64,000 nucleotides of DNA from Colocasia esculenta (lineage: Eukaryota; Streptophyta; Magnoliopsida; Alismatales; Araceae), in the NCBI GenBank assembly GCA_014218235.1, contig CM024755.1, forward strand, positions 34,306,713 through 34,370,712, in the 5' to 3' direction. Shown here piece after piece: positions 1-12,300 of this stretch; position 1 is the first letter of the stretch; each line of letters opens with the position of its first letter. The notes under the pieces were generated by a model, which was given only the letters and a program-made list of their open reading frames with translations, was not told the origin of the DNA and searched no databases. A program made the translations under genes and the position numbers.

Positions 1-1863
1 TTTTGCCGATTGCACACAATGCCTGACCCATTCAATCCATCTATCCTTGAAACCCATCACCTTCATGACTCTGAAAAGACATTTCCAATTAATCCTATCA
101 TATGCCTTTTCAAAGTCAAGTTTGAGTGACACATATTGTCTCTTGTTGATCCTCTGTTCATGCAAACTTTCGTGGGCTGCCATGAAATTATCCAAAATGA
201 AACGTCCACTAATAAAAGCTGACTGGTTACCATCAATGAGATTTCCAATCACCTTCTTGAGCCGGCCAGCCAAGGCCTTGGTGATGATTTTATACATAGA
301 GTTCAACAAACTGATCGGCCTATAATCATTGATCGACTCTGCCCCAGCACACTTCGGAATAAGCACCAAATGGGTGGAATTGAAATGTTTGATACTCCAT
401 GGTCTTTTCTGAAATTCTGACACTACCGCCATTATATCTGACTTGATGACTGCCCAAAATTGCTGAAAGAACCCCAATGAAAATCCATCTGGCCCAGGAG
501 ACCTATTAGGATCCATAGAAAACACAATATCTTTAATCTCCTCCTCACTAAAGGGTCTAATCAGATCCCCCGCATCCTGATATGAGAGTTTAAAGAAAAA
601 CTCATGACCAATCTGCGGCCTCCAAGGCTTCTCCTCCCTAAACCAATCCTGAAAATGATTCACCACTTCCCTTTGTAAAGTATCCATATCCTCAAACAAT
701 CTATCATTGATTTTGATTGTGTCCATAGTAATCCTTCTCTTTTTAATGGTAGCCATGACATGAAAATAAGTAGTGTTTTTGTCTCCCTCTCTTAACCTCT
801 TTTCTTTCGCCCTCTGCTTCCACTTTATCTCCTCTTATTTTGCTAATACCTCATTGTTTCTTAGCCTCACTCCACTGTACACTCTCTTCCTCAGATAAAC
901 TACCTTGATCATTTCGAACGTCAAAATACACAATTCTATCCAGAAGCTCTTGTCTAAGCTCAACTGCTTTACCAAAGATGTTACTGCTCCAAACCTTCAT
1001 TTTCCTTCTAACCCACCTCAACTTACCAAGCAGAGACAAACTTGCACATTGTTCAGATGGTGCTTCCTGCCACCATGTGGAAACCAAGTTTCTGAAATCT
1101 TCATGCAAATTCCAGGACCTTTCATATCTGAATACTCTTTTATGTTTCTTCAGATGAGTTGTGCTTAACAACAGTGGGATGTGATCAGACATCACCCTGG
1201 GGAGGGCCCTTACAACAGCAAAATTAAATTTCTGTTGCCACAGAGAATTGATGAAAATCCTGTCGAGTTTGGATTTAGATTTTCTAGCCCCATCACCCAC
1301 CCAAGTAAAGAAGACCGAGTTCACCTGCATGGCTGCATCTCAATCAGGCCTGCTGCCTGTACCCATTCCTCAAATAAAACCATCTCTTGTGACCAAGTCA
1401 ACTGGTTGATTCTTTCTCCCGGGGCCCTTACTGCATTGAAGTCGCCTAGGACATAGGAAGGCCCGTTGACTTCCCTAGAAAGGGACTGGAGCTCATTAAA
1501 GAAAAGCACCTTCTGCTCCTGCAAAACTGACGCATAAACCCCTGTAAACCACCAAACAGAATCATCTCTCTTATTCTTCAGTTTGATTGTAATACTAAAT
1601 TGAAACACTTGCTGTTCACAGCAGTTCAAAATATTTGTATCCCACATAATAAGAATCCCCCCTTTAGCACCCTGTGCTGGCTTATGGCACCATCCCTGTA
1701 ATCTGCCACCATCCAACTTCCGAGCATCTTCCAAGCTGAAATCTTCTATTTTTGACTCCTGAATACATAACAAAGACAATTTAAGCTTATTCACCATCAA
1801 ATTAATCTCCCTCTTCTTCTCATCCCCATTAATCCCTCTGGCATTCCAAGACATAATATTCAT
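1..1863 (-). pseudogene. LINE ORF2: AP endonuclease plus reverse transcriptase, broken
   Basis: The product would nick target DNA and copy the element's own RNA by target-primed reverse transcription. It begins MNIMSWNARGING, the usual endonuclease start. It continues with LLCIQESKIE (catalytic E), the VLGDFNAVR motif and SDHIPLLL near the end of the endonuclease domain. The frame shifts near 1325-1335, between EMQ and VNSVFFTW, and there is an in-frame TAA at 835-837 just before EEIKWKQRAKEK. The reverse transcriptase then shows SPGPDGF, NDYRPISLLN, SAFISGRFILDN and LKLDFEKAYDR before the window edge, so the catalytic Asp pair is not visible. Its ATG overlaps the ORF1 stop codon (TAATG at 1861-1865), which suggests coupled translation in the ancestral element. 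Confidence 0.88.
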
Positions 1864-4236
1864 TAATAACTGACGAGAACACCCTTGCCCTTCGGTCTCT
1901 GAGACCTAAGACCCTCTGTTATTTTGTTATTCTGTAAATACAAAAGCTCCCTCCTGCCTATTTTCAGACCACCTCCTGAACCTTTCCTCTTAAGGCTAAG
2001 CTGTAGATTCAAGTCCCTTCGCATTTTCCTAAATGCCTTCCTGACATATTCCTCCTTACCTTCAAACATTATCCCAACCAAGCAGCCCACCTGTTTAATC
2101 AGATCATCAGACCACTGTTCTGCAGCACATTCAAGCTCAGCCAATGGAAACACCTGTTCAAAACACTGCTGTGAAAACACCTCAGAGTTACCCAGCCCTT
2201 AAGACCATTGTTCTATTTTCAACATTTAAGGAGCCCGCCATAGCCACAGAAGACGCCTCCTGTCTGACTTCGTCATCGTAGAAGGCCCAACTAGCATCCT
2301 TAGTGGGAACTAGGCACAAAGTAGAAGCACCCACACCCCCACCGCAACAAGAGGGAGACCGAGGGGTCCCTTCCGCTTCTACGGTGTCCCCTGAGCTCTC
2401 CGGCAGTGCTTCTACATTAGTCCTCACCCCAACAGCATCCCCAGCAGCCAGGCTGTCGTCCTGGATAACCACCAGGCTCAAAGAGTCAGAATCCACAACC
2501 CCGACGTATGGAACTGGCGGAGGAAACCAGTCCTCGCCCATCTCCGTAACAGTACCGTCCTCCCCCTGAACAGAGGAGGCCCCGCCTCCAGTCGCCTCTC
2601 CTATGGTGAATGAGAGCTCCCCTGGAAACCGCTTGATCGGCTGCCCCTGAGAGCAGCCCTGTCGCTTCCGCCCCGCTTCCAGTCGCTTTAGACCCGCCGA
2701 CAGACGATTCGGGCTACCAGTCGGGGATGTCGGGTCAGGAAGAAGCACAGGATCCGGGCACAAAATACCCAGATCGATGCCCAAAATATCTTTATCCGAA
2801 ATACCCGACCCAAGTGACTTACCCGATAGACCTGGAGTACCCGACCCGAAGGACTTACCCAAAAGACTACCAATAATAGGCGGTCTGACTGACTTACCCG
2901 GAAAACTCTTAGGACCCATTGGCCCGATTTCCAGCCGTGGAACCCGCATCTGTTCATCTTCCCTGCCCGGATTTGAACAGGCGCCAAACGCTTCGAGCAC
3001 CAGACCCTCTTTCACCGAAATAGGACAACTCTCCTTCACCCGCTACATCGAGCCACGCCTACTGCCTATACCCAGTCTGTTGACTGCCTTATCAGAGCCC
3101 GGCTTAACTCCCTGCATATGCAAAGGCAGCTAACTGGATGGTCCACTGGCCGTAGATACACCAGCACCCAACTCTGACAGCCCCAAAGCATCATCGACCA
3201 TACCAGCCTCCTTTGAGGGTTCAGTCAGCACCGCCTCAACCCTCGAGCTCTGATTATGCAGGTTACCTTCCTTCTTCTGCTTTGCCTTGAAACAGGCCAC
3301 CACCTCTGCCCACGTCCAGTCTTGGACCGAAGCTCTGTTCGACTCCACTTCCCCCAGCTCCACCTGGAAAGAGACCCGAAACTTCTTGCCTCCAACTCTA
3401 ATGAGTTGATCCTTCGGAATGTTAGCCATGGATTCCACCTCAACCAACATCCTAGCAAACTTCAGGTTGCAGCCGTTCAGAGTCTCTCTGTCAATCTTCT
3501 TGAGCACTCCAAAAGGCGCAACAATGGCATGTAATGACTCCACATTCCAAATGAGCAAGGGGATACCAAGAACCCTACACCACAGAAGTTTTCCGACGGG
3601 AACTAATTCTGCAGCACATTCCACTGACCACTGCCTCCAGTTAATGGTTAAGCTCTTCCGCCAGGTCCCTACTGAGACATAATAGTCTTTCCAAGCTTTG
3701 TGAGGGAACTCCACCAGGAAGGAGCCATCATGCAGCTGCCTGATCCACCAGTGCTTCACCGGCCACCCCTGTTTAAGGAAATTTACTACATCTGAGAACT
3801 TATCTGGCCCAGCTCCTAGAACCACAGCCACACCACAAGCACCCAATCTAGCCCAGTCTTTCTTGACAAGCGGTGACCAGGGCACATCCACCACCCTCTG
3901 TAACCCCTTCTCTCCAACCCCTACAGGATCAGGAGGCACTTTTCCTTGATCGGGATGGCTAACCTCCAGGCATTGTAGGGCCTCCGACCGACAGGCTAAG
4001 CTTCTATGACCCACCCCCTTGCATCTGAAACACTTGACTGCATTTCTACATACAGAAGCTCTGTGGCCCTTCTCCAGGCACCTAAAACAACAGCCAGAGG
4101 GAGGAGAAAACTTGGTCTGTTGGCTGGGAACACCCTTACCTGGCATATCCTTCCTTAAATACTCATCTGGCCACCTCTCCACCCACCTCGAACGTCTTCG
4201 CACCTCATACCAACCATTTTCCCGGTTGCCCTCCAT
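1863..4236 (-). pseudogene. LINE ORF1: nucleic-acid-binding protein with CCHC knuckles, broken
   Basis: This would be the RNA-binding chaperone of the L1 element. From the ATG at 4236 it opens with MEGNRENGWYEVRRRSRW. Two closely spaced zinc knuckles follow at about residues 49-82 (CFRCLEKGHRASVC and CFRCKGVGHRSLAC). A DUF4283-like region comes after them, with the motifs WRQWSVECAAELVP and LLWCRVLGIPLLIWNVESL. A TAG at about 3130 ends the first 368 residues. The remaining Pro/Gly/Ser-rich part reads on in pieces to the stop at 1863-1865. The knuckles lie N-terminal to the RNA-binding-like domain, as they do in the second L1 of the window. Family assignment is firm; the exact DUF4283 match is from memory of the motif. 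Confidence 0.82.
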
Positions 4237-4440
4237 GAAGGTAACTGCCCACTGACCACTGACCCCCCCCCGAGAGCAGGAGGAGCCAAGAGAAGTGGCC
4301 GCCGAGGATGGAAGTCCTCTCCGGTGGTGGCTAAACTAGGCCCCGTCGCCCCGGGGCGACGAGGAACTCCTGGTGGCGCCTAGGCTCCCACCCAAACTCC
4401 CAGAGCTTCTCACTCTAGAAACGGCTAGAGAGAGAACAAC

Positions 4441-5479
4441 CAAAGGCAATTATGACTTGAAGAAAGCTCAGAAGCACTGAAGATTCTAGGTTCTTTCTGA
4501 AGTTAAAGAATATAGAGCCTTTGAAATGAAATTAAAATCATATGCAACTTTCCCATGATTCTGTTGTAAGGTGTCAAGTGACGTATGCCTCCCTGATGTT
4601 TTCGGTGTAACTACTTCCTGGTTGTAGGCCGGGTGGGCGGCTTGAAAACTCCTGTTCATAGCTGGAGGTCTGGTATGTGAACCTGTGCACTACATTGCAT
4701 CCAGTAGGACGTTGGCATGTCTTGTGGAATCCTAATGCCAATGGTCTTTGTCCTGCTCCTGCCCCAGATGCCGGTGGGTCAATGAAGATTTTAGAAGCTT
4801 GCCCTTGCACGGTTAAGCTCTAGTGTTCGGGCCTTCTGAAGGCTGCTGTCTTCTAGTGAGGTGCAAGCAGAGTCTCCTTCCTCAGTTAAATACCTTTAGA
4901 AATAGCTAATGCAATGTCAAGGGATTGTGGTTCATTGACCACATACAATAAGTGACAAATACACTGAATGTGCATTCAAATGCATTTCCCATAGTGTCGA
5001 AACTATGAAAGTATGCAACAAAAATAGGGAATTCTTCTCCAGTCTCCATCAATATTTCTTTGAAAATAAACCGAAGCTTTTTGGCCTTGTCCATCTTTAA
5101 TTGTATAGACAACCATTCTAAACTATCTCAGAGATACTTCATTCTCTGTTTTTTCATGGTCTACATGCATGCTTTTTACCTACCATTTAGCAGTATTCCT
5201 TATCGGCGCACAAATTTGAAAAACATATTCATATAGAAGATACCAACCTTGAAGTTCAAATAAATTGGAGTGACCACTTGAAAATTTCTTAGTTAAGGCC
5301 TATAGAAAGGAAATGCTTCAATAGATTGTTGAAAATGAGGGGTAAAGGTGGGGAAAATGAAGTGGGGTGATGCAGATGCTTCTCATTAACATTATGCAGA
5401 AGGTTTACTGTTTCTAGTCCAAAGTTTTCCTTTGACACCTTAATGCTTCTTTTCTATTGGTATGGCTGACGGGGTTGAA
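4441..5479. other. intron stretch without recognised features
   Basis: This is AT-rich, unique-looking sequence. I searched it on the + strand for the exon that should precede VANFEYIDE in the PICKLE-type gene (acidic linker ending in FLKAFK in homologues) and found none. I see no RNA gene and no transposon ends. Confidence 0.5.
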
Positions 5480-6310
5480 GGATCGTGGTACTCGAGAAAG
5501 AGGAGATCTAGAGGGGGGGGGGTGAATAGATCTCTTCGCAACTCTAGATTGTATTAGCCAATTTTAAAATGTGCGGAAGCTAAGTATTATTAACTTTGAC
5601 AAGATGATGAACAGTTGGTGTGTGAGTGATCCTAGAGATGAGGCATCAATGTGTTTACCAGCAGAGAATTCACTCAAGTGTGTGTGTGTTAAGAAGTGAA
5701 ACATTTACAAGAACACCAGATTTTTAAGGTGGTTCGTATCTCCAAACTAGAGATCCTACATCCACCTCTCTCTTTTGAGAGAAAGTACACACACTAACTC
5801 ACGTGGTTACACACTGTTCCAGATTTAGATCAAACCAATCTAATCAACACACATACACAAACAATCTGCACACTCTTGTGATGAAGATCACAAGATCACA
5901 CACACACGGGGATAGAAGTGAGACAACTGAAGTGAGACAACTGAAAACTCAAATCCTCTTGTGCTCTGCTTCAATCGCTCCACTGACAAAGATCTCTTGG
6001 ATGCTTTGCTCCTAGAGATCGATCACACCTGTGCTCCTGGTTGATCGCTATCGCCGTCGCCGTCGCCGTCGCCAAAAAGTTCTGGTTGCCGTCACCTGGA
6101 AGCTCTGGTTGCCGTCGCAGGAAGATGCCTGGACGCTGTCGCAGGAAGACATCCGCTCTCCTGGGAGCTCTTCGCAGCAATCGTCTCTGCTCTCGTCCAC
6201 TTGGACTGTCACACCTTTTTCACATCAGGCTTCCACTACCTTTTTGTGAAGTTTTCCACCACCTGGCGACACCTGACATACGACCTGGCATAACAGAGTA
6301 ACAACATTTT
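5480..6310 (+). mobile_element. possible LTR-retrotransposon remnant
   Basis: The block contains the run GAGGGGGGGGGGTGAATAGA (5508-5529) followed by a GGTGGTTCGTATCTCC...ATCCTACATCCACC stretch (5729-5767). These two landmarks commonly occur together in plant LTR retrotransposon ends. Further right are a GTCGCC microsatellite (6051-6072) and related CTGGTTGCCGTCGC repeats. I could not find LTR termini or a target duplication, so the boundaries are approximate and the class is open. Confidence 0.3.
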
Positions 6311-6354
6311 TTTAGCGCAATAAAAATATCTCAGATACTGCCTTCATCAAGATG

Positions 6355-6492
6355 GGACACGTGTCACACATCCATACAACATCATATAGTCGGATATAAT
6401 AGCACATTAATCAAATAACACTAAGCGTGTCACACATCCACTCACATCATATAAATCGAATGCATCAGTACATTAGTGGAATAGCACTAAGC
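6355..6492. repeat. two tandem copies of a ~68-bp repeat
   Basis: Two adjacent copies share CGTGTCACACATCCA, then ACATCATATA, then a CATTA...AATA(A/G)CACTAAG end. The first runs to about 6425 and the second from 6426 to 6492. Scattered CACAAGTCGAC words follow at 6560-6627 and reappear after the solo LTR at 8655-8695, so the LTR landed in a locally repetitive stretch. Confidence 0.6.
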
Positions 6493-7084
6493 TTACTTCG
6501 ACTCGCAAGTGTATTTTCACAAAATGCTAAATGAGCATGAGACCATAAGCCGACTTTCATCTATCACAAGTCGACATTCAAGACTTCTTTTAAAGATCAC
6601 TAAATAAGCATGAAACAACAAGTCGACTGTTGAACCCGAAAAATATCGGGGCTTAAACAAACCCCGGGCGACAAACACGCCCCGGGGGAACCGGGAATAA
6701 ACTCCCGATCCCCTGCTCGGACATCGGAAACAAACGAGCCCGAGTGCTTGCGTCAATCCGGAGTGGCCCGGAAGCTAGATGCCCGAGAAGCTCGTCGACG
6801 GCGAAGAGTACGTACCCCGGATGCCAGAAACCCCGTGTCCGGATCAACGTTCGAAACCGCGCCCGAAGCCGAAGGGTTCGGGGAAGTCAAATAGACGTGC
6901 CTCCAGAAAACGGGGACAAACGCACGTGGGACGGCCGAAGAAGCACAAGCGGCGCACGTGTGCACGTGCGCGGCACGTCCGTCAACCAACAAACCGGGCA
7001 CGGGAGGCCCACAGAGCTCTCTCCCGGGAAATACGCAGGAAAATACGAAGAGAAGAAGGCCCCACTCTATTATATATAGGTGGT

Positions 7085-7560
7085 GGGCCAAAGAGAGGCC
7101 CCAGGAGGGCCGCCGGTCAGACCCCCTGCCAGTGAGGGGGGCCGCCGGTTCGCTCCCCCCACAGGGGGCGCCGGTTCAGCCCCCTGGCAGGGGGGGGGGC
7201 GCCGGTCAGCCCCCCGCCAGCAAGGAGGGCCACCGGTCAGCCCCCCGCCAGTGAGGGGGGCCGCCGGTTCGCTCCCCCCACAGGGGGGCGCCGGTTCGGC
7301 CCCCTGGCAGGGGGGGCCGTCGGTCAGCCCCCCCTGCCAGCAAGGGGGGGCGCCGATTCGCCCCCCCAGCAGGGCCGCCGGTTCGGCCCCCCCACGCCAG
7401 CCAAGAGGGGGCTCCGGTTCGACCCCCCACTAGCAGGGGGGCCGCCGGTTCGGCCCCCAAGCAGGGGCGCCGGTTCGGCCCCCCGCCAGCCAGGAGGGCC
7501 GCCAAACAGGGGGGCCGCCAGCAGGAGGGGGTGCCGGTCAGGGGCCCTGACTGGCGGGCA
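7085..7560. repeat. G/C-cluster minisatellite inside the solo LTR
   Basis: The basic word is GCCGCCGGTTCGGCCCCCC, alternating with AGGGGGG runs at roughly 25-45-bp spacing. A longer unit beginning AGTGAGGGGGGCCGCCGG recurs at 7131 and 7250, a period of about 119 bp. Runs of five or more G alternate with runs of five or more C, so both strands carry repeated G tracts. Long open frames on the - strand here come from this composition and are not taken as genes. Confidence 0.75.
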
Positions 7561-7676
7561 CCCCCGCCAGTCCGGCTTCTCGCGCACTCGTCTCCGCCGG
7601 TTCGCTCTGCCTCGACGCTCGTGCCGACCGAGCCTCCGCCGGGCGGGTACCCCCGCCGGTATACCCCCCCACAAAA

Positions 7677-7686
7677 CCTATAAATT
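7677..7686 (+). promoter_or_regulatory. TATA box candidate of the solo LTR
   Basis: CCTATAAATT lies about halfway along the LTR, just downstream of the G/C minisatellite, where a U3-R boundary would be expected. A second candidate TATATATA is at 7071-7078. No transcript start can be proven from sequence. Confidence 0.35.
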
Positions 7687-7910
7687 GGGGGGCATACCCC
7701 CATTTGAAAAACACACGGAGACACGCCCAAAGGCCTACAGGTTTGCACAGAACACCTGCAAACACTTCAGCTGGTCCGTGCGCGAGCTTACATAGGCCGC
7801 ACGTGTCGGGAAAGGTTTTCGACATCCGTTGGTGCTTTGTCCTCGTGGTCGGGCCCTCCTGCGCTCGCCCGCACAGAGACGCCACAAGTTGTTACAGGAC
7901 CCCCGTTGGC

Positions 7911-8045
7911 CATGTTTAAGTTCTCCGGTGTCATGAAACGACACACGTAGAGGCCCATGTTTAAGTCCTCCGGTGTCATGAAACGACACACGTAAAGGCA
8001 CATGTTTAAGTCCTCCGGTGTCATGAAACGACACACGTAGAGGCA
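7911..8045. repeat. three tandem 45-bp repeats in the solo LTR
   Basis: CATGTTTAAGTYCTCCGGTG begins at 7911, 7956 and 8001, exactly 45 bp apart. Each copy includes TCATGAAACGACACACGTA. Copies differ at only a few positions. They lie downstream of the second TATA-like box. Confidence 0.85.
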
Positions 8046-9145
8046 TGTTACCCTGTGGAGGCACAAACACCCCATTGGTAACACAAATGTACTCATTACC
8101 ATGTAGACGTCCGACGGAGGCACAAACACCCTGTCGTCGACGCCCATGTACATGACTTGTTGTATACACGCCCAGTGGAGGTACAAAACCCCATTAAAGG
8201 CGTAAATGTAAATGTCATAAATATAAATGACATGAGCACGCTTGAATGAAATTGTGGAAATTTACTTGTCATCTGTTTCCTTCAAAATTTCGGCATATTG
8301 TCTTTTAACAAACATTACGCATAGAAGGTATTCGAGTCTTGTACTCGATGTAAATGAAACATCGACTTCGGTCGGTGGGGAACGGTCCAGTACACGACCA
8401 CTCCAATCGCCCTGAACGCGAGCGCACGCGGAAAAAATAAATAAATGAAATGAAATTCGAGGGTATCAGGGTTCGCACCCAATATCCCTCATAAAATAAA
8501 TCTCTTTGTCTGTTTCTTGTAAACAGTCTGGCACGCCCGCAAGAAAGCGAAAAAGAACAATGAACGGGAACCCTCCGGGGCGAAAATTCATTTTTTCTTT
8601 GAAAAGAAAGAAAGAGAGAAAAATCCGCGTTCCAACATCGACTTTTCCAAAGCAGGAAACAACAAGTTGACTTTCTTCATTCACAAGTCGACTTTCCAAA
8701 ACAATCAAACTAAAAACTCCATGTATATGATCATGAAGTATTAAGGAGTTAAGTCATCATCAAAATAAGAAATTGTGTGAGGTGCATATGCCTCAACCCA
8801 CAACAAGGGTTATATTTTTTTTACTCATAAAAGTATTCTTGGTTATGCATATTTACTTTGTTTTCCTTCTCTCTTTCTTCTACTGTTTTGGTGGGAGGGT
8901 TTGCTTATGATAGTCGGATGTGTGTCTTCTAAAACTTCTGAGGTGTGTGTCTGCTGTTAATGTTTCTTCCAAGAACCCTTGAGATGTGCCCTATATCTGA
9001 CTGGCGTAATTCTGCAACTTTGAAAATTGTAATTTTGTAGTCAGTGTTGGATTTTACATTGGGATGCTTTGTACTGTACTTGTTATACTTTATCTTTGAC
9101 TCGACATTATATTGATATCATTGACTTTCTGTAATGTTCTTATAG

Positions 9146-9346
9146 GTAGCAAATTTTGAGTATATAGATGAGGTGGAAGCTGCTGCTGCAAGAGAAGAGG
9201 AAGCGCGGAAGCAGGCAATGGCAAAAAAAGCTTTTGAGTCCACAGAGAGGGCAAACTATTGGGATGAACTGCTGAAGGACAGATATGAAATGCATCAAAA
9301 TCATGAATTTACTTCATTGGGCAAAGGAAAAAGAAGCCGGAAACAA
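9146..9346 (+). CDS. PKL: PKL-type gene, first visible exon (DUF1087-like)
   Basis: Acceptor TTCTTATAG at 9145, donor GTACAT at 9347, 201 nt, phase 0 to 0. It encodes VANFEYIDEVE, an Ala/Glu-rich helix and ERANYWDELLKDRYE, ending GKGKRSRKQ. In homologues this follows directly after the acidic linker downstream of the helicase. Confidence 0.92.
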
Positions 9347-12300
9347 GTACATTCTAGCCCTTCGGTTGTTGACACTAATGTAGTATTTATGTCCTTAATC
9401 TGTCACAAGTTTGTGAAGGTGCAGCACATATACTAGTTGCATATATCATCCTTCTTTTCTGCATTGGACTAGTAGAAGGAAGAAGAGTAGAAAGGCATGA
9501 TTTTATTTGATTGAAACACACAGAGGCGGCTTTCCAATATTATGTAGTTGAAAGTGAATTAACATCATTAGATGAACTTATTTTCTTCTAGGCATAGTGT
9601 GCCTCATTACATGGAAAGGACCTGCTGAAGTGCATACAATTATGCAAGGATGATGGATTCACAGTTATAGACTTTTATGGGGCTTGGTTTTCGTGTATAG
9701 GGTTAGGCATTCCCTTTTTAAGCAACCTTTCAGAGGGTATGAGGTTTTTCATTTTCTTTGTTGTGAAGGAAAGCAAGAAATTCATCAAGGAAATGCTTTC
9801 ATGTCTTTGCAGATTGTATAACTATCTTTTTTTTTTTTTGAAAGTTGTATAACTATCTTTTTATTTCCAGCACAAACCAACTTTATAAGAACAGAGAAGA
9901 ATCTCACTGTTCCTATTTATGATTGTTGAATGTCTACTCTTTGTTTCTTATTTTTGTTCATTGTCTCTTGATTTTCATTCAGATGGTAGCTGCTGAAGAA
10001 GATGACCTTGCTGGTCTAGAAGATGTGAGTTCTGAGGATGAGGATTATAAATATGAAGATGATTTGTCAGACACAGATGCCAATGCATCTGGAAGGAAGG
10101 CTCATGTTTCAAAGAAGAAAACTCGATGTATTTCTCTTGCTGGATTCCTTGTTATTGATAGTGTAGTTTTTGATTGCTTATCTGACAACTGCCATTTTTC
10201 CCCCAGTAGATAACTTGGATCATCTTCCTCTGATGGAAGGAGAGGGAAAGGGATTCAGAGTTCTTGGATTCAATCAAGGTCAACGGGCTACTTTTGTTCA
10301 AATATTAATGAGGTTTGTGAATTTAGACAATTTTTATTCCGGTTTTCCATCACTTTTTAGGAAGACATTTTTTTGGTATGGTTGATTTCCTTGGATGCTT
10401 TATCTCGAAGGTTATTGAAGTTATCACGTTCCATTTTATTTGCTTAGGTAATTTCCGTGTTATTAGTCAGCATACTGATAATCATTTTCTGCATCATGTG
10501 TATGAAACAGACAATGCAAAACCTTTTCTTTTCATGGATGTGACTTAAAAGTCTTTCTAAGGCCAAATAAGAAATATTGAAAAAGGGTTTTGTAGCATCC
10601 CTGTAGACACTGAGGGGGAGGGGAGAAAAGATCATGTATATCTGGAGAACTCCTGTGAAGTGTGAAGTACATGCAGGGCAGTAATGTTGGCCTTTTCGGG
10701 CGACATCAGGCGAAATGGTTCCGAGTGTCACCCGAAACCATTAAAGATTTCGTATGGTGGGGGGGGGGGGCGTCCAATACCGACATGTATCGGACGACAC
10801 CCTCCATCCATGGGCACCCGACCTAATTGGTTGGGCGCTGGGCTAGTGGGCCCCACAAGTGTGCTTGGTTGTGGGTCTCGGCGCTCGACCAATCAGGTCG
10901 AGAGTGAGGCCCTTCCAACTAAGCTAAGCTAAGCTACATGCGTGCTTGGGTAGCTAGTATGTCTCTTCCTATATTCCAAATTATATGTCTATCAATATCT
11001 TTAGTTTTAGATCATTTCCACCTAATGTTTTGTAGACAAGCTATGCTAACCCTCCTATCTCTTATTAACTTAACCAACTCTAAGCCCTTGTCCGTTAAGG
11101 TTCTTTTATTCCAAGTGCTAGATGGATCCTATGCTTTTGGACTAACTTCTTTACCTGTATTTGTCCAATCCCACGTGGGAACCCTTGCCTATTTTACACC
11201 GCAATTGGGCGCCACTGAGACGCGTCGCTATTGGGAACGCCCTAGCTAGCGCTTTCTCACTTATCATTCCATTTGGGTCCGATTTAACGTGTCGGGAATG
11301 CCCTAACATTAGCACAAATATTTAGATCAGAATTCATGTAAGGATTTGACATTATTTTTACTGCTGACTGTCGACCTAATGCCAACTGTCCTCCGTTCTC
11401 ACCCAGGCCGGCTATGGCGGAGTTATCTATAGAAATTTAGTATAGGACTTACACAGAAAAAGACCCCATTATGCTCCCATTTCCACGTGAGCTGGTCTGG
11501 AGATGAATCAATGTTTTCTGTTTTAGGAAGTTTGAAACATTGGAAAGGCAGAGTTATCCTTACTATCACGATGTGCATGGAGGGATATTTGTTGGCACAC
11601 TTTCACTACAGATGTAATATGATCCATGTCCTTTTGTTGTTTAGCAAGTTTTTGGTATTACTTACTTCCAAAGGGGAAAAGAGTCGGATGGTTGGCCATT
11701 ACAGTGCCCTGTTACTGCACCAAATGAGATATTCTTGATTGGGAGAGTTTCACCCATTGATGTCCAAAATTTTGGTTACGAGAGTATATATATGGCTTAC
11801 TGCTTGCCTGATGATGAGCCAGGGGGCCATCTGTTATTAATTTCTCCATGTTCTTTTCTCAACCTGTGCGAATCAAGGAGACACTGCGGACGATTGCTAG
11901 TTCCTTTTCCTTTCTTGGGGGGTTCGGGGTGGGGGTGGGGCACAAGGGCATGGCATGGAGGACTGAAATGCTTGGTGGATGATTCTTGTCATATAGGGAA
12001 AAGGAATGCCATGGTGCTCAGAAGAAATATATAAGTGATGTTGATGCATAGTCGTGAGTACTATTATGTCAGGATGATTGGTTGGTAAAGTGTGGTAATT
12101 CTCTGCAATATATACTAGTTGCTTTTCTTAGGCTTAGAGTTTGTGAATAGATCTTTTCTTGGGAACTTCTATGGAATTTTGATATTACTTATTGTATACC
12201 TGTACTAATGGTGGGAGAATTTCATATTTAATTTTATATTCCTTTTTTCTTGCGTATCCCCACTTATGCTTTACCATTAAAGAAAATGGTAGTAAGGTGG

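Larger units (their letters stand above)
1..4440 (-). mobile_element. L1-type LINE retrotransposon, degenerate, 3' end outside window
   Basis: Read on the - strand this is a two-ORF non-LTR retrotransposon. ORF1 (zinc knuckles plus an RNA-binding-like domain) starts at 4236. ORF2 (endonuclease, then reverse transcriptase) starts at 1863 and runs off the left edge before the catalytic FADD-type motif. The 5' end is placed near 4440 because a similar TTTCTAGA...GAGAAG...CTGGGAG block lies at the 5' end of the second L1 near 32800-32835. Several stops and frameshifts make it inactive. It appears to sit antisense in an intron of the PICKLE-type gene. The target duplication cannot be checked because the 3' end is not in the window. 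Confidence 0.9.
6628..8637. mobile_element. solo LTR, 2,010 bp
   Basis: The block starts TGTTGAACCCG and ends CGCGTTCCAACA, giving TG...CA ends with an inverted TGTTGAAC/GTTCCAACA terminus. It is flanked by a perfect 5-bp duplication TCGAC at 6623-6627 and 8638-8642. There is one LTR-like unit only, with no primer site, gag or pol, so it is best explained as a solo LTR left by recombination between two LTRs. TATA-like boxes at 7071-7078 and 7677-7686 (CCTATAAATT) fit a + strand promoter, but orientation is inferred. It carries its own internal repeats, listed separately. Gypsy or Copia membership cannot be told without coding sequence. Confidence 0.72.

Noticed and set aside
7206..7885. Long - strand open frames in the GC-rich block
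   Set aside because: Composition and minisatellite repeats inside a solo LTR explain them; no domain is present.
4441..9145. Search for the preceding exon of the PICKLE-type gene
   Set aside because: Nothing resembling the acidic linker or helicase end was found on the + strand, so the exon is placed upstream of the window.
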